In this document: positions 9,140 to 17,644 of the stretch, in pieces
Numbering within the stretch: the stretch's first letter is position 1
Layout: each line of letters begins with the position of its first letter
Assembly (NCBI GenBank): GCA_910586355.1
Contig: CAJUHJ010000015.1
Location: 3,277-67,276 of the forward strand
DNA: 64,000 nt
Reading direction: 5' to 3'
From: an uncultured Lachnospiraceae bacterium
Lineage (GTDB): Bacteria; Bacillota; Clostridia; Lachnospirales; Lachnospiraceae
Notes under the pieces: generated by a model
Databases searched by the model: none
Told to the model about the DNA's origin: nothing
The model's input: the letters and a program-made list of their open reading frames with translations, nothing else
Position numbers and translations under genes: made by a program

Positions 9140-10036
9140 CTAAGCCTGCTTCGTAAGCCGCGCCGCCCTAACTTTCTGTATCATCTTATTTTTAATCAAT
9201 AACACTTTAAAACAATATCCATACGCACAAACTTCAATCCGTTCGTGCTCTTCCGGAATCTTATCAATCCTGGAAATCAAAAACCCATTTAACGTATCAA
9301 AATCATCTTCTTCTGAAACCTCAAAATCCAACGCCTTCGCCACATCTTCAAAATCTGCCATGCCATGTATGAGAAAACTTCCATCCGTCTGTATTTTCAG
9401 CATGTCCTCGTCTTTATCATGCTCGTCTAAAATATTTCCGACGATTTCTTCTAATATATCTTCCATTGCCACAATCCCTGCCGTTTGTCCATATTCATCC
9501 ACAACGATTACCATATGGCTCTTTTCTTTCTGCATTTCTTTAAACAATGTATTGATATTTCTTGTTTCCGGAATAAAATCAATTTTGCGCACCAGATTTT
9601 CGATTTCGCAGATTGGCTTATCATAATATTTTTGTTCTGTACAAATCTGCAGCGCTTCTTTAATATGTAATACCCCGGTAATATTGTCTATATTATCTAT
9701 GTATACGGGGAACCGGGAATTCACATGCTTTTTGATAAAATCCATTGCTTCTGAAAATGTCATATTTCCATCTAATGCAATGATATGTTTCCTATGTGTC
9801 ATAATATCTTTTGCTTCTTTATCGTCAAACTCAAAGATATTGTGAATCATTTCCGCCTCGTTTGCCTCTAACACACCCTGTTCATGCCCTTCCTTCACCA
9901 TTGAAATAATTTCTTCCTCTGTTACATCTTCTTTTTCCGCCGCTATCCACCGTTTCCAAATCATATATAAAAGAACTACTGCGGCTGCCGCGCATAATAC
10001 AATCAGTCCTATCTTGGGACTCGCACCATCATCCAT
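9140..10036 (-). CDS. CBS-domain protein of the HlyC/CorC family
   Basis: 298 residues: one N-terminal membrane segment (about 10-27, IGLIVLCAAAAVVLLYMIW), a cytosolic region with two CBS motifs (about 75-205, including MTHRKHIIALD, SRFPVYIDNIDNITGVLHIK and HMVIVVDEYGQTAGIVAMEDILEEIVG), and the C-terminal transporter-associated domain (about 215-295). Family members with a DUF21 membrane domain are linked to Mg2+/Co2+ efflux. This protein lacks the full DUF21 domain and keeps only one membrane segment, so ion transport is not assured. AGGAG fits the second ATG (10036) better than the one at 10042. Confidence 0.85.
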   Translation of the reverse strand: MDDGASPKIGLIVLCAAAAVVLLYMIWKRWIAAEKEDVTEEEIISMVKEGHEQGVLEANEAEMIHNIFEFDDKEAKDIMTHRKHIIALDGNMTFSEAMDFIKKHVNSRFPVYIDNIDNITGVLHIKEALQICTEQKYYDKPICEIENLVRKIDFIPETRNINTLFKEMQKEKSHMVIVVDEYGQTAGIVAMEDILEEIVGNILDEHDKDEDMLKIQTDGSFLIHGMADFEDVAKALDFEVSEEDDFDTLNGFLISRIDKIPEEHERIEVCAYGYCFKVLLIKNKMIQKVRAARLTKQA

Positions 10037-10059
10037 ATTCATTTCTCCTTTGATTTGAC

Positions 10060-10104
10060 ATGGTATATTTCAGATTTCAATTTGAAACATCTGAAATATA
10101 CCAT
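10060..10104. repeat. 45-bp near-perfect palindrome between mazF and the corC-like gene
   Basis: The two 16-bp arms (10060-10075 and 10089-10104, ATGGTATATTTCAGAT and its exact complement) enclose a 13-nt centre that is itself almost palindromic. No T-run follows on the minus strand, so it is not an ordinary terminator. It could be an mRNA processing or stability hairpin inside the operon. Confidence 0.85.
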
Positions 10105-10140
10105 TATCTCTACCATTCGTCAAGGTTTTCTCTATACACT

Positions 10141-10488
10141 TTATGTAAGCAATTCTAAACTTACTTCAAGCGCTTTGTCTACTTTAAACAGCATACTGTT
10201 ATCCAAATGACACACTTTATCTTTTAATCTTTTTTTATCGATTGTCCGAAGCTGTTCTAAAAGTATAACGGAATCTTTTACCATATCATATTTTGCACTG
10301 TCTAACGCTACATGCGTCGGCAATTTTGCTTTGTGCATCTGTGAAGTAATCGCTGCGCAAATCACCGTTGGTGAATGACGGTTTCCTACGTCATTTTGGA
10401 TAATCAGTACCGGACGGATTCCGCCTTGTTCTGATCCAATGACAGGACGAAGATCCGCATAATAAATATCTCCTCTTTGAATCGCCAT
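10141..10488 (-). CDS. mazF: MazF/EndoA-type endoribonuclease toxin
   Basis: A 115-residue PemK/MazF-fold protein expected to cut single-stranded mRNA at a short motif. The start MAIQRGDIYYADLRPVIGSEQGGIRPVLIIQND matches Bacillus EndoA (NdoA) closely in pattern, and TVICAAITSQ with LLEQLRTIDKKRL completes the family. It lies after alr, the same position as in Bacillus. The antitoxin usually encoded between alr and the toxin is absent: the 82-bp gap at 10489-10570 has no reading frame long enough. Confidence 0.95.
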   Translation of the reverse strand: MAIQRGDIYYADLRPVIGSEQGGIRPVLIIQNDVGNRHSPTVICAAITSQMHKAKLPTHVALDSAKYDMVKDSVILLEQLRTIDKKRLKDKVCHLDNSMLFKVDKALEVSLELLT

Positions 10489-10570
10489 AATTTACTCACT
10501 CCATTTTTTATTTGATAGAAAGAGTATTTCCGGTTTTAGGCGTTCTATTCAGTTTTCAGATTTAAAATTT

Positions 10571-11704
10571 TTATTTCAAATCATAAATACGCGTCACCCG
10601 TTTTCCAATATCGCAGGCAAATTCATAATTAAAGCGGCCGGAAATTGCGCTTAGTTCTTCCATACTTAAAAAAAACGCCCCATCCCGCCCCAAAAGCGTA
10701 ACCGTATCAAGCACTTGCACATCTTTAATATCCGTCACATCCACCATAAACTGATCCATACAGATTCTGCCCAAAATAGGAGCTTTTTGGCCGCGAATCA
10801 AAACATAGCCTTTATTTGAAAGGCTGCGCGGATAACCGTCTGCATAGCCAACCGGAACCGTCGCTACTTTTCGCGGTTCCTTTAGACAGTAAGTGCCCCC
10901 ATAACTAATACTCCTGCCCGCTTCCAGCGTCTTTATATGGATAATCCTGCTTTTTAATTCCATAATGGGTTTTAAAGCAATCGAATCTTTTTTTACCTCG
11001 TCGGAGGGCCAAAGCCCATACAGGATAATTCCGGCGCGCACACAGTCCATGTTTGCCTGCGGAAGTTCTGCAATTCCCGCGCTGTTTGAACAATGCTTTA
11101 TCGGAATTTTTATCTGCCTTTCTTCTAACATCCCTATCATACTATGGAACTGCCGAAGCTGTTTTAACGTAAACGTTTTGTCTGCTTCATCTGCCCTTGC
11201 AAAATGAGTAAAAATCCCCTCAATATCAATCCCTTTCAGCGTACTGATTTTTGCAATTTCATCTGCAGATTCTTCCGTCGCCTGATAGCCAATTCTGCTC
11301 ATTCCCGTATCAATTTTAATATGAATCCGGGCAGTAACGCCTGCCGCTTTCGCAGCCTTTGCAATCTGCCCTGCCATCTCATAAGAATAAACCGTTAAAC
11401 GCACCTGGTTTCGAATCAATTCCTCATAATCATCTTCAAACGTATAACCAAGAATTAAAATCGGTTTATCAATTCCACTTTCCCTTAATTCATCCGCTTC
11501 CTTTGCCGTAGCTACGGCAAAGCCGAACAATTTGTCAAACCCTTCTAATGTTTTTGCAATTTCTAACGCTCCATGGCCGTATCCGTCCGCCTTTACTACC
11601 GCCATAATCTTCGTATCCGCGGAAAGCTTTTGTTCTATGGATTTAAAATTAAATACAACTGCATCTAAATCAATTTTCGCATAAATTCTTTGATATGTTT
11701 TCAT
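10571..11704 (-). CDS. alr: Alanine racemase
   Basis: A 377-residue PLP enzyme that interconverts L- and D-alanine for peptidoglycan. The PLP lysine is in AVVKADGYGHGA near residue 38, the catalytic tyrosine in SISYGGTY near residue 265, and the C-terminal beta-domain carries VPVGYADGYPRSL and GRICMDQFMVDVT. Its length is normal for Alr. It sits in the rex-nnrD-alr-mazF order common in Firmicutes. Confidence 0.97.
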   Translation of the reverse strand: MKTYQRIYAKIDLDAVVFNFKSIEQKLSADTKIMAVVKADGYGHGALEIAKTLEGFDKLFGFAVATAKEADELRESGIDKPILILGYTFEDDYEELIRNQVRLTVYSYEMAGQIAKAAKAAGVTARIHIKIDTGMSRIGYQATEESADEIAKISTLKGIDIEGIFTHFARADEADKTFTLKQLRQFHSMIGMLEERQIKIPIKHCSNSAGIAELPQANMDCVRAGIILYGLWPSDEVKKDSIALKPIMELKSRIIHIKTLEAGRSISYGGTYCLKEPRKVATVPVGYADGYPRSLSNKGYVLIRGQKAPILGRICMDQFMVDVTDIKDVQVLDTVTLLGRDGAFFLSMEELSAISGRFNYEFACDIGKRVTRIYDLK

Positions 11705-11746
11705 TTTCCCTTACTTTTTCTTATCCAAAATAAACTGCTGCCCATA

Positions 11747-13255
11747 CTATTTGCTACCACAACGAAAAGAGAGCGGAAGTTTTTCCAAAATATCAGAAGC
11801 TGTCATACCATAAGCCCCTTTTTCTTCCGCCGCCAAATCTCCCGCCGCGCCATGTAAAAATACGGCCATTGCCGCCGCGCTGCATGAAAGATTCTGCGCT
11901 AAAAACCCTGCAAGAAAACCAGCCAGCACATCACCGCTTCCTCCAGTCGCCATTCCATGATTGCCGGTCAGATTCACATAAAATCCTCCCTCTGGAATTC
12001 CAATCACCGTCCTTGCATCTTTTAATATGCAAACAGCCTGATACTGCTTCGCAAAAGACTGTGCCGTCTGCACCAAATCATCTAAAATCTCCTGGACGCT
12101 TTTATGCACAAGACGGCTCATCTCTTTTACATGCGGCGTCACAATACATTCCCCCGGAAAGTCTTTCAAAAGCTGCATATTATCCGAAAGTATCGTTAAA
12201 GCATCCGCATCCAATACAATTTTTTTAGCAGTAGAAACAAGAAGCTGTTTCACAAGGCTTCGCGCCGTATCATCTGTCGAAAGGCCGGAACCAATTAAGA
12301 AAGCGTCCGCCCATGGCTCATATTCTTTCAAGGCTAAAATTGCTTCGCTTTCATTTTGGTAAACCGTAATCAGCGCCTCCGGCAGCTTCACAGAAAGAAT
12401 CTCACGATTTTCCTCCGCTGTCAAAATCCGTACCAGCCCGCACCCGCTGTAATACGCCGCCTTTGCCGCAAAATACGCCGCCCCTGCCATCTGCCCAGAG
12501 CCAGCGATAATCAACACTTTTCCATAAGTTCCTTTATGTGAACGCGCAGCCCTCTTTGGAAGAAGAGACGGTATACTGTCCGGTTTCAAATACCTGCCCT
12601 CTGGCTCATCCCCCAAAAAACTGTGCAGATCAATACCAATATCAAAAACCGCTAATTCCCCGGTATACTCCGCCCCCGGAAACAAAATCTGACCCACTTT
12701 TGCAAATCCAAACGTCACCGTCAAATCTGCACGAAACGCTGTCCCCAATACCGCGCCGCTGTCCGCTGAAATACCAGAAGAAATATCCACAGCAATTTTA
12801 TAAGAATTCGTGTGATTTAACCTATTTACCAATCCGCCAAGTTCTCCCTCCACAGCCCTCGATAAACCAATGCCAAACAAAGCGTCTATCACAACTGCAT
12901 AAGAATCCAAAATAACATCAAAAACTATGGAAATCCCATACGCTTTTACAATTTGATACTGGCGCGCAGTCTCTTTTGTCATACGCTCTTCTTCCATCGG
13001 AAACAAGATTTCTACATCATATCCACGCAAATACAAAAGTCTTGCAGCTGCAAATCCATCCCCGCCGTTATTTCCTGCGCCGCAGACAACTAAAATTTTC
13101 CCATCCGCCGCCAAAAAACGATTCGTCACTACATCAGCCACCGCCAATGCCGCCCGCTCCATTAAGACAGAAGAACCAATCCCAAAATATTCAATGGTAT
13201 TTTTATCATACTGCTTCATTTCCCGGCTGTTTACCAAAAAATACATCCGCATCAC
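11747..13255 (-). CDS. nnrD: Bifunctional NAD(P)H-hydrate epimerase/dehydratase
   Basis: 502 residues repairing damaged nicotinamide cofactors. The N-terminal YjeF_N epimerase half (about 1-215) shows VVCGAGNNGGDGFAAARLL. The C-terminal ribokinase-like ADP-dependent dehydratase half (about 225-500) shows AARSHKGTYGKVLIIAGS, ADAFLIGSGL, VTPHVKEMSRL and the catalytic NHGMATGGSGDVLAG. The reading frame overlaps the rex stop by four bases. The start may be the GTG at 13255 or either of the two ATG codons just after it. Confidence 0.95.
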   Translation of the reverse strand: MMRMYFLVNSREMKQYDKNTIEYFGIGSSVLMERAALAVADVVTNRFLAADGKILVVCGAGNNGGDGFAAARLLYLRGYDVEILFPMEEERMTKETARQYQIVKAYGISIVFDVILDSYAVVIDALFGIGLSRAVEGELGGLVNRLNHTNSYKIAVDISSGISADSGAVLGTAFRADLTVTFGFAKVGQILFPGAEYTGELAVFDIGIDLHSFLGDEPEGRYLKPDSIPSLLPKRAARSHKGTYGKVLIIAGSGQMAGAAYFAAKAAYYSGCGLVRILTAEENREILSVKLPEALITVYQNESEAILALKEYEPWADAFLIGSGLSTDDTARSLVKQLLVSTAKKIVLDADALTILSDNMQLLKDFPGECIVTPHVKEMSRLVHKSVQEILDDLVQTAQSFAKQYQAVCILKDARTVIGIPEGGFYVNLTGNHGMATGGSGDVLAGFLAGFLAQNLSCSAAAMAVFLHGAAGDLAAEEKGAYGMTASDILEKLPLSFRCGSK

Positions 13256-13899
13256 CCTGTCTTTTTTTCTTTTTTATTTTTCACTATATTATAAGACAAC
13301 TGCATCAAACTGTCAGAAAGATGCACATTCTCAACCATTACATTTTTATCCGACAACTCCAAATCCACATTTGCAAAATTCCAAATTGCCGGAACTCCCA
13401 AATCAACCAGATGATTCGCCATCGTATCCGCCTTTGCACGCGGTATCGTAAGCGCCGCAATATCCACTCTTTTCCTGCGCACAAAATCATCCAATTCCTC
13501 CGACATAAAAACCGGAATCCCCCGAACCGTAGAATCCTTTAAATCCGGATTAATGTCAAACAAAGCAATAATTAAAAAACCAAATTTTTCAAATTCAATA
13601 TAATTTGCCAGCGCCTGCCCAAGATTCCCCGCTCCCACAATAATAATATTATGCTCTTCATTCAGTCCCAGTATTTTTCCAATTTCTTCATAAAGGTTAT
13701 TGACATTATACCCATATCCCTGCTGTCCAAAACCGCCAAAATTATTCAAATCCTGACGAATCTGGGAAGCCGTCACATTCATGCGGGCGCTTAAATCATT
13801 CGAAGAAATTCGTTCAATCCCCGAATCAATTAATTCCCCCAAATACCTATAATACCTTGGCATCCTCCGAATTACTGCCTGCGAAATTTCCTTCTCCAA
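13252..13899 (-). CDS. rex: Redox-sensing transcriptional repressor Rex
   Basis: 215 residues. Rex senses the NADH/NAD+ ratio and represses fermentation and respiration genes. The N-terminal winged helix carries RMPRYYRYLGEL and NVTASQIRQDLNNFGGFGQQG; the Rossmann domain carries IIVGAGNLGQALANY. The frame is open to 13935, but GGAGGG at 13909-13914 lies inside the extension and 9 nt before a TTG at 13899. The -10 box at 13944 would also start the mRNA almost at 13935, and starting at TTG gives the usual Rex N-terminus. It leads an operon with nnrD, alr and mazF. Confidence 0.93.
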   Translation of the reverse strand: MEKEISQAVIRRMPRYYRYLGELIDSGIERISSNDLSARMNVTASQIRQDLNNFGGFGQQGYGYNVNNLYEEIGKILGLNEEHNIIIVGAGNLGQALANYIEFEKFGFLIIALFDINPDLKDSTVRGIPVFMSEELDDFVRRKRVDIAALTIPRAKADTMANHLVDLGVPAIWNFANVDLELSDKNVMVENVHLSDSLMQLSYNIVKNKKEKKTG

Positions 13900-13943
13900 T
13901 TCGTTACACCCTCCAAAAAATCCTATCTCTACCAATTTTTATC

Positions 13944-13949
13944 ATTATA
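13944..13949 (-). promoter_or_regulatory. -10 box of the rex operon promoter
   Basis: TATAAT on the minus strand. Transcription would start near 13937, leaving a leader of about 38 nt before the TTG start. The -35 region is poor. No full Rex operator was found nearby. Confidence 0.55.
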
Positions 13950-14007
13950 CCTAACTTCTTACAAAAAATCTACTCCCAAACAACTGCTTCATACCCAAAT
14001 ACGATTC

Positions 14008-14037
14008 AAAAAAGAAAGGAAGCCCCTTACAGGCTCC
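14008..14037 (-). terminator. Intrinsic terminator after the Cys/Gly-rich gene
   Basis: Arms GGGAGCC and GGCTTCC (one G-U pair) around a short loop are followed on the minus strand by a T-rich tail (TTTCTTTTTT). Confidence 0.75.
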
Positions 14038-14056
14038 CCTCCCTTTTCACTACTTC

Positions 14057-14281
14057 TTAGCAGAAGCTATTGCCGCATCCGCCGCAGCAAAGCAGTAATA
14101 AGATAATCCAGATACAGCTGTTGCCGCCTTCGCAGCCGTTGCCGCATCCATTGCCGCATCCGCCGCCGAAGAATCCGCCGCCGTTACCATTGCATAAGCA
14201 CAACAGAACGATAATCCAAAGAATAGAACCACATCCTCCATCATTGCTGCATCCACAGTTTGTTGCTGCTAAATCACTCAT
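14057..14281 (-). CDS. Small Cys/Gly-rich protein with two hydrophobic stretches
   Basis: 74 residues starting MSDLAATNCGCSNDGGCG. Two very hydrophobic segments (ILWIIVLLCLC and CIWIILLLLCC) alternate with Gly/Cys/Asn runs, and about one residue in five is Cys. Similar Lachnospiraceae proteins are often labelled chorion-class high-cysteine proteins, a name based on composition only. The function is unknown; the composition allows a membrane-associated, disulfide-linked or metal-binding surface peptide. GGAGG at 14290-14294 is 8 nt before this ATG; the upstream ATG at 14296 overlaps the binding site and is unlikely. It has its own terminator, so it is a stand-alone gene. Confidence 0.8.
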   Translation of the reverse strand: MSDLAATNCGCSNDGGCGSILWIIVLLCLCNGNGGGFFGGGCGNGCGNGCEGGNSCIWIILLLLCCGGCGNSFC

Positions 14282-14376
14282 ATTGAGTACCTCCATTTAT
14301 TGATTGATTACAATTCATCATATGTCGACAGCTTGTAAGTGTTTCCAGTGGACAAAATGAAAAATAAAATTATTTC

Positions 14377-14407
14377 TTGACACCTCCTAAATGACTGTTA
14401 TTATAAA
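14377..14407 (+). promoter_or_regulatory. Sigma-A promoter of icd
   Basis: TTGACA at 14377-14382 is followed by an AT-rich -10 region (TTATAA or TATAAA, 14401-14407, spacing 18-19 nt). It is the only rightward promoter in this intergenic space and lies about 50 bp before the icd ATG. Confidence 0.65.
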
Positions 14408-14455
14408 ATAAGAAACTTTTCAGATATGACTTTTATTTTCAGGAGGACAAAGAAT

Positions 14456-15664
14456 ATGGATAAAATTCAAATGACAACACCGTTAGTAGAGATGGATGGA
14501 GATGAAATGACCCGGATTCTATGGTCTATGATTAAAGAAGAACTTCTGCTTCCATTTATTGATTTAAAAACGGAATACTATGACTTAGGATTAGAGCACA
14601 GAAACGAAACAGATGATCAAGTCACCGCAGATTCCGCCAATGCCACAAAAAAATACGGCGTCGCAGTAAAATGTGCGACCATTACGCCCAATGCTGCACG
14701 AATGGATGAATACCACCTGAAAGAAATGTGGAAAAGCCCAAACGGAACGATACGCGCAATGTTAGACGGCACCGTATTTCGTGCGCCGATTATTGTAAAA
14801 GGCATTGAGCCCTGTGTAAAAAACTGGAAAAAACCGATTACAATTGCAAGACATGCTTATGGGGACGTTTACAAAGCCTCTGAATTAAAAATTAAAGGCG
14901 CTGGAAAAGTCGAACTTGTCTATACGGCAGAAGACGGAAGCGAAACCAGGGAATTGATTCACAATTTTACAAATGCCGGTGTTGTACAAGGACAGCATAA
15001 CTTAAACAGCTCGATTGAAAGTTTTGCAAGGAGCTGTTTTACATATGCCCTAGACGTTGGACAAGACTTATGGTTTGCAACCAAAGACACGATTTCCAAA
15101 AAATACGACCACACATTTAAAGATATATTCCAGGAAATTTTTGATGCTGAATATAAAGACGCCTTTGAAAAAGCTGGTATCACCTACTTCTATACGCTGA
15201 TTGACGACGCCGTAGCACGCGTTATGAAATCAGAAGGCGGTTATATTTGGGCATGCAAAAATTATGACGGAGACGTTATGAGCGACATGATTTCTTCTGC
15301 GTTCGGCTCTCTTGCCATGATGACTTCCGTATTGGTATCTCCAAGCGGCTACTACGAATATGAAGCAGCCCACGGAACCGTCCAAAGACATTATTACAAG
15401 CATTTAAACGGCGAAGAAACTTCCACAAACTCTGTCGCTACCATTTTTGCATGGAGCGGCGCTCTGAGAAAACGCGGAGAAATCGACAACAACCAGCTTC
15501 TTATGGATTTCGCAGACAAATTAGAATCCGCATGTATTCAAACAATTGAAGACGGAAAAATGACAAAAGATTTGGCTTTGATTACGTCAATTTCAAATCC
15601 AACCGTATTAAACAGCCAGGACTTTATTCGTGCCATCCGTCAAAAACTTGAGGAACTTTTATGA
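14456..15664 (+). CDS. icd: NADP-dependent isocitrate dehydrogenase
   Basis: A 402-residue oxidoreductase that converts isocitrate to 2-oxoglutarate and CO2. The start MDKIQMTTPLVEMDGDEMTRI, GVAVKCATITPNAARMDEY and the C-terminal EAAHGTVQRHYY place it in the 400-residue subfamily shared with eukaryotic NADP enzymes rather than the E. coli type. AGGAGG (14441-14446) is 9 nt before this ATG, so the 10-codon extension upstream is rejected. Its last four bases overlap the start of the ABC-F gene, so the two are translationally coupled. Confidence 0.96.
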   Translation: MDKIQMTTPLVEMDGDEMTRILWSMIKEELLLPFIDLKTEYYDLGLEHRNETDDQVTADSANATKKYGVAVKCATITPNAARMDEYHLKEMWKSPNGTIRAMLDGTVFRAPIIVKGIEPCVKNWKKPITIARHAYGDVYKASELKIKGAGKVELVYTAEDGSETRELIHNFTNAGVVQGQHNLNSSIESFARSCFTYALDVGQDLWFATKDTISKKYDHTFKDIFQEIFDAEYKDAFEKAGITYFYTLIDDAVARVMKSEGGYIWACKNYDGDVMSDMISSAFGSLAMMTSVLVSPSGYYEYEAAHGTVQRHYYKHLNGEETSTNSVATIFAWSGALRKRGEIDNNQLLMDFADKLESACIQTIEDGKMTKDLALITSISNPTVLNSQDFIRAIRQKLEELL

Positions 15665-17580
15665 TATTAGATTGTCAAAACATTTCAAAATCATTTGGGA
15701 CAGATGAAATATTAAAAAATGTTTCCTTTCATATTAATGATAATGAAAAAGCCGCTATTGTCGGCATTAACGGCGCTGGAAAATCTACCCTGCTGAAAAT
15801 TATCATGCAGCAGCTTACCGCAGACGATGGAAACATCATTCTGTCTAAAAATAAAACCGTTGGCTACCTGGCTCAATATCAGGATGTTTCCGGAACAAAC
15901 ACCATTTACGAAGAAGTGTTGTCTTCAAAATCAGATCTTATCCAAATGGAAGCGCAGCTTCGCGAAATGGAAGAAAAGATGCCTTCTTTAAAGGAAAAAG
16001 AACTAGAACAGCATTTAGAAAAATATAACAAACTGCACCATACATTTGAGCTGCGGGACGGCTATGCCTTCCGCAGCGAAGTAACCGGCGTGATTCGCGG
16101 GCTTGGCTTTTCACAAGAAGATATGTCACGTCCGGTCCAAAAACTCTCCGGCGGCCAGAAAACAAGAGTATTCCTTGGCAAATTGCTCGCCTCTAAACCG
16201 GATTTTCTGATTTTAGACGAGCCCACGAACCATTTAGACATGTCCTCGATTACATGGCTTGAAACATTCCTCTCCAACTACAAAGGAGCTGTCCTGATTG
16301 TCAGCCATGACCGCTATTTTTTGGACAAAATTGTAACAAAAGTGATTGAAATCAGCTGCCATAAAGCCAGTGTATACCTTGGCAATTATTCTGACTATGC
16401 TGTGAAAAAAGCGGCCGTCAGAGAAGCTGAACTAAAAGCATGGTATAACCAGCAGCAGGAAATCAAACACCAGGAAGCCGTAATAACCAAATTAAGATCC
16501 TTTAACCGCGAAAAATCCATAAAACGTGCGGAAAGCCGCGAAAAACTTTTAGATAAAATAGAACGTCTCGAAAAACCCATGGAAGAACATACAGACATGA
16601 AAATTCGCTTAGATCCAAGTATTACAAGCGGAAACGACGTCCTCACCGTAGAATCCCTTTCTAAGTCTTTTGGGAATCATCTGCTTTTTTCCGATATTTC
16701 TTTTGAAATCAAACGCGGGGAACGGGTTGCATTAATCGGAGACAATGGTACTGGAAAAACAACGATTTTAAAAATCATCAATGAACTGCTTCCATTTGAC
16801 TTCGGCCAAATCACGTTGGGTGTAAACGTAAATATTGGTTACTACGATCAGGAACACCATCTGCTTGGTGAAGACAACACATTATTTGAAGAAATCTCAA
16901 ACGCCAATCCGGCCTTAACCAATACGCAGATACGTACTCTTTTGGCTTCATTCCTTTTTACAGACGACGACGTATTCAAACGGATTAAAGACATCAGCGG
17001 CGGTGAAAAAGGCAGATTATCCCTTGCCAAATTAATGCTCTCTAAATCAAATTTTCTGATATTAGACGAACCGACAAACCACTTAGACATCACCTCCAAA
17101 GAAATCTTAGAATCTGCACTAAACCAATACAGCGGAACAGTCCTGTTTGTATCCCATGACCGCTATTTTATCAACAAAACAGCAACCAGGATTTTAGATT
17201 TAACGAAAAAAACACTCGTCAATTATATCGGAAATTATGACTACTATCTTGAAAAGCATGATGTTTTAATGCAGCATATGAAAACTGCTGATAGTACAGA
17301 AAATTCTTCCCCCAAAAATGAAACTGCCAAATTAAACTGGAAACAAAAAAAAGAAGAGCAGGCAAATATTCGAAAAAAGGCGGCAAAACTAAAAAGAACG
17401 GAAGAGGAAATTGGTGAAACGGAAACTAAGATAAAAGAACTCGAAGAAGCATTAAATTTACCAGAAAATGCTACCAATTCTTCAAAATTAAACGAAATAC
17501 ACAAAGAAATGACGGAATTATCCTCCGAGCTTGAGAAACTCTATGAAATATGGGAAAACCTTGCAGAAGATAATTCCTAA
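15661..17580 (+). CDS. ABC-F family ATPase, ribosome-associated type
   Basis: 639 residues with two ATP-binding cassettes and no membrane domain. Cassette 1 has GINGAGKST and LSGGQKTRVFLGKLL...LILDEPTNHLD; cassette 2 has GDNGTGKTT and ISGGEKGRLSLAKLM...LILDEPTNHLD. Between them is a charged linker (about 245-310) and after them a long coiled coil (about 550-639). ABC-F proteins of this kind act on the ribosomal E site as translation factors or protect against antibiotics; closest in layout to YdiF/YfmR/Uup. It starts in an ATGA overlap with icd and is followed by a strong terminator. A resistance role cannot be judged from sequence. Confidence 0.93.
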   Translation: MILDCQNISKSFGTDEILKNVSFHINDNEKAAIVGINGAGKSTLLKIIMQQLTADDGNIILSKNKTVGYLAQYQDVSGTNTIYEEVLSSKSDLIQMEAQLREMEEKMPSLKEKELEQHLEKYNKLHHTFELRDGYAFRSEVTGVIRGLGFSQEDMSRPVQKLSGGQKTRVFLGKLLASKPDFLILDEPTNHLDMSSITWLETFLSNYKGAVLIVSHDRYFLDKIVTKVIEISCHKASVYLGNYSDYAVKKAAVREAELKAWYNQQQEIKHQEAVITKLRSFNREKSIKRAESREKLLDKIERLEKPMEEHTDMKIRLDPSITSGNDVLTVESLSKSFGNHLLFSDISFEIKRGERVALIGDNGTGKTTILKIINELLPFDFGQITLGVNVNIGYYDQEHHLLGEDNTLFEEISNANPALTNTQIRTLLASFLFTDDDVFKRIKDISGGEKGRLSLAKLMLSKSNFLILDEPTNHLDITSKEILESALNQYSGTVLFVSHDRYFINKTATRILDLTKKTLVNYIGNYDYYLEKHDVLMQHMKTADSTENSSPKNETAKLNWKQKKEEQANIRKKAAKLKRTEEEIGETETKIKELEEALNLPENATNSSKLNEIHKEMTELSSELEKLYEIWENLAEDNS

Positions 17581-17594
17581 ACTTTCCTACATGC

Positions 17595-17642
17595 AAAAAT
17601 CCGGAAGGGCTCTTTTTATTTGAGTGCCTTCCGGATTTTTTA
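17595..17642. terminator. Bidirectional intrinsic terminator between the ABC-F and GH110 genes
   Basis: Perfect 14-bp arms (AAAAATCCGGAAGG at 17595-17608 and its complement at 17627-17640) give a T-run on both strands, serving two converging genes. Confidence 0.92.
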
Positions 17643-17644
17643 AC

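Noticed and set aside
13900..13935. A 12-residue N-terminal extension of Rex.
   Set aside because: The ribosome binding site lies inside it and the mapped -10 box would leave no leader before it.
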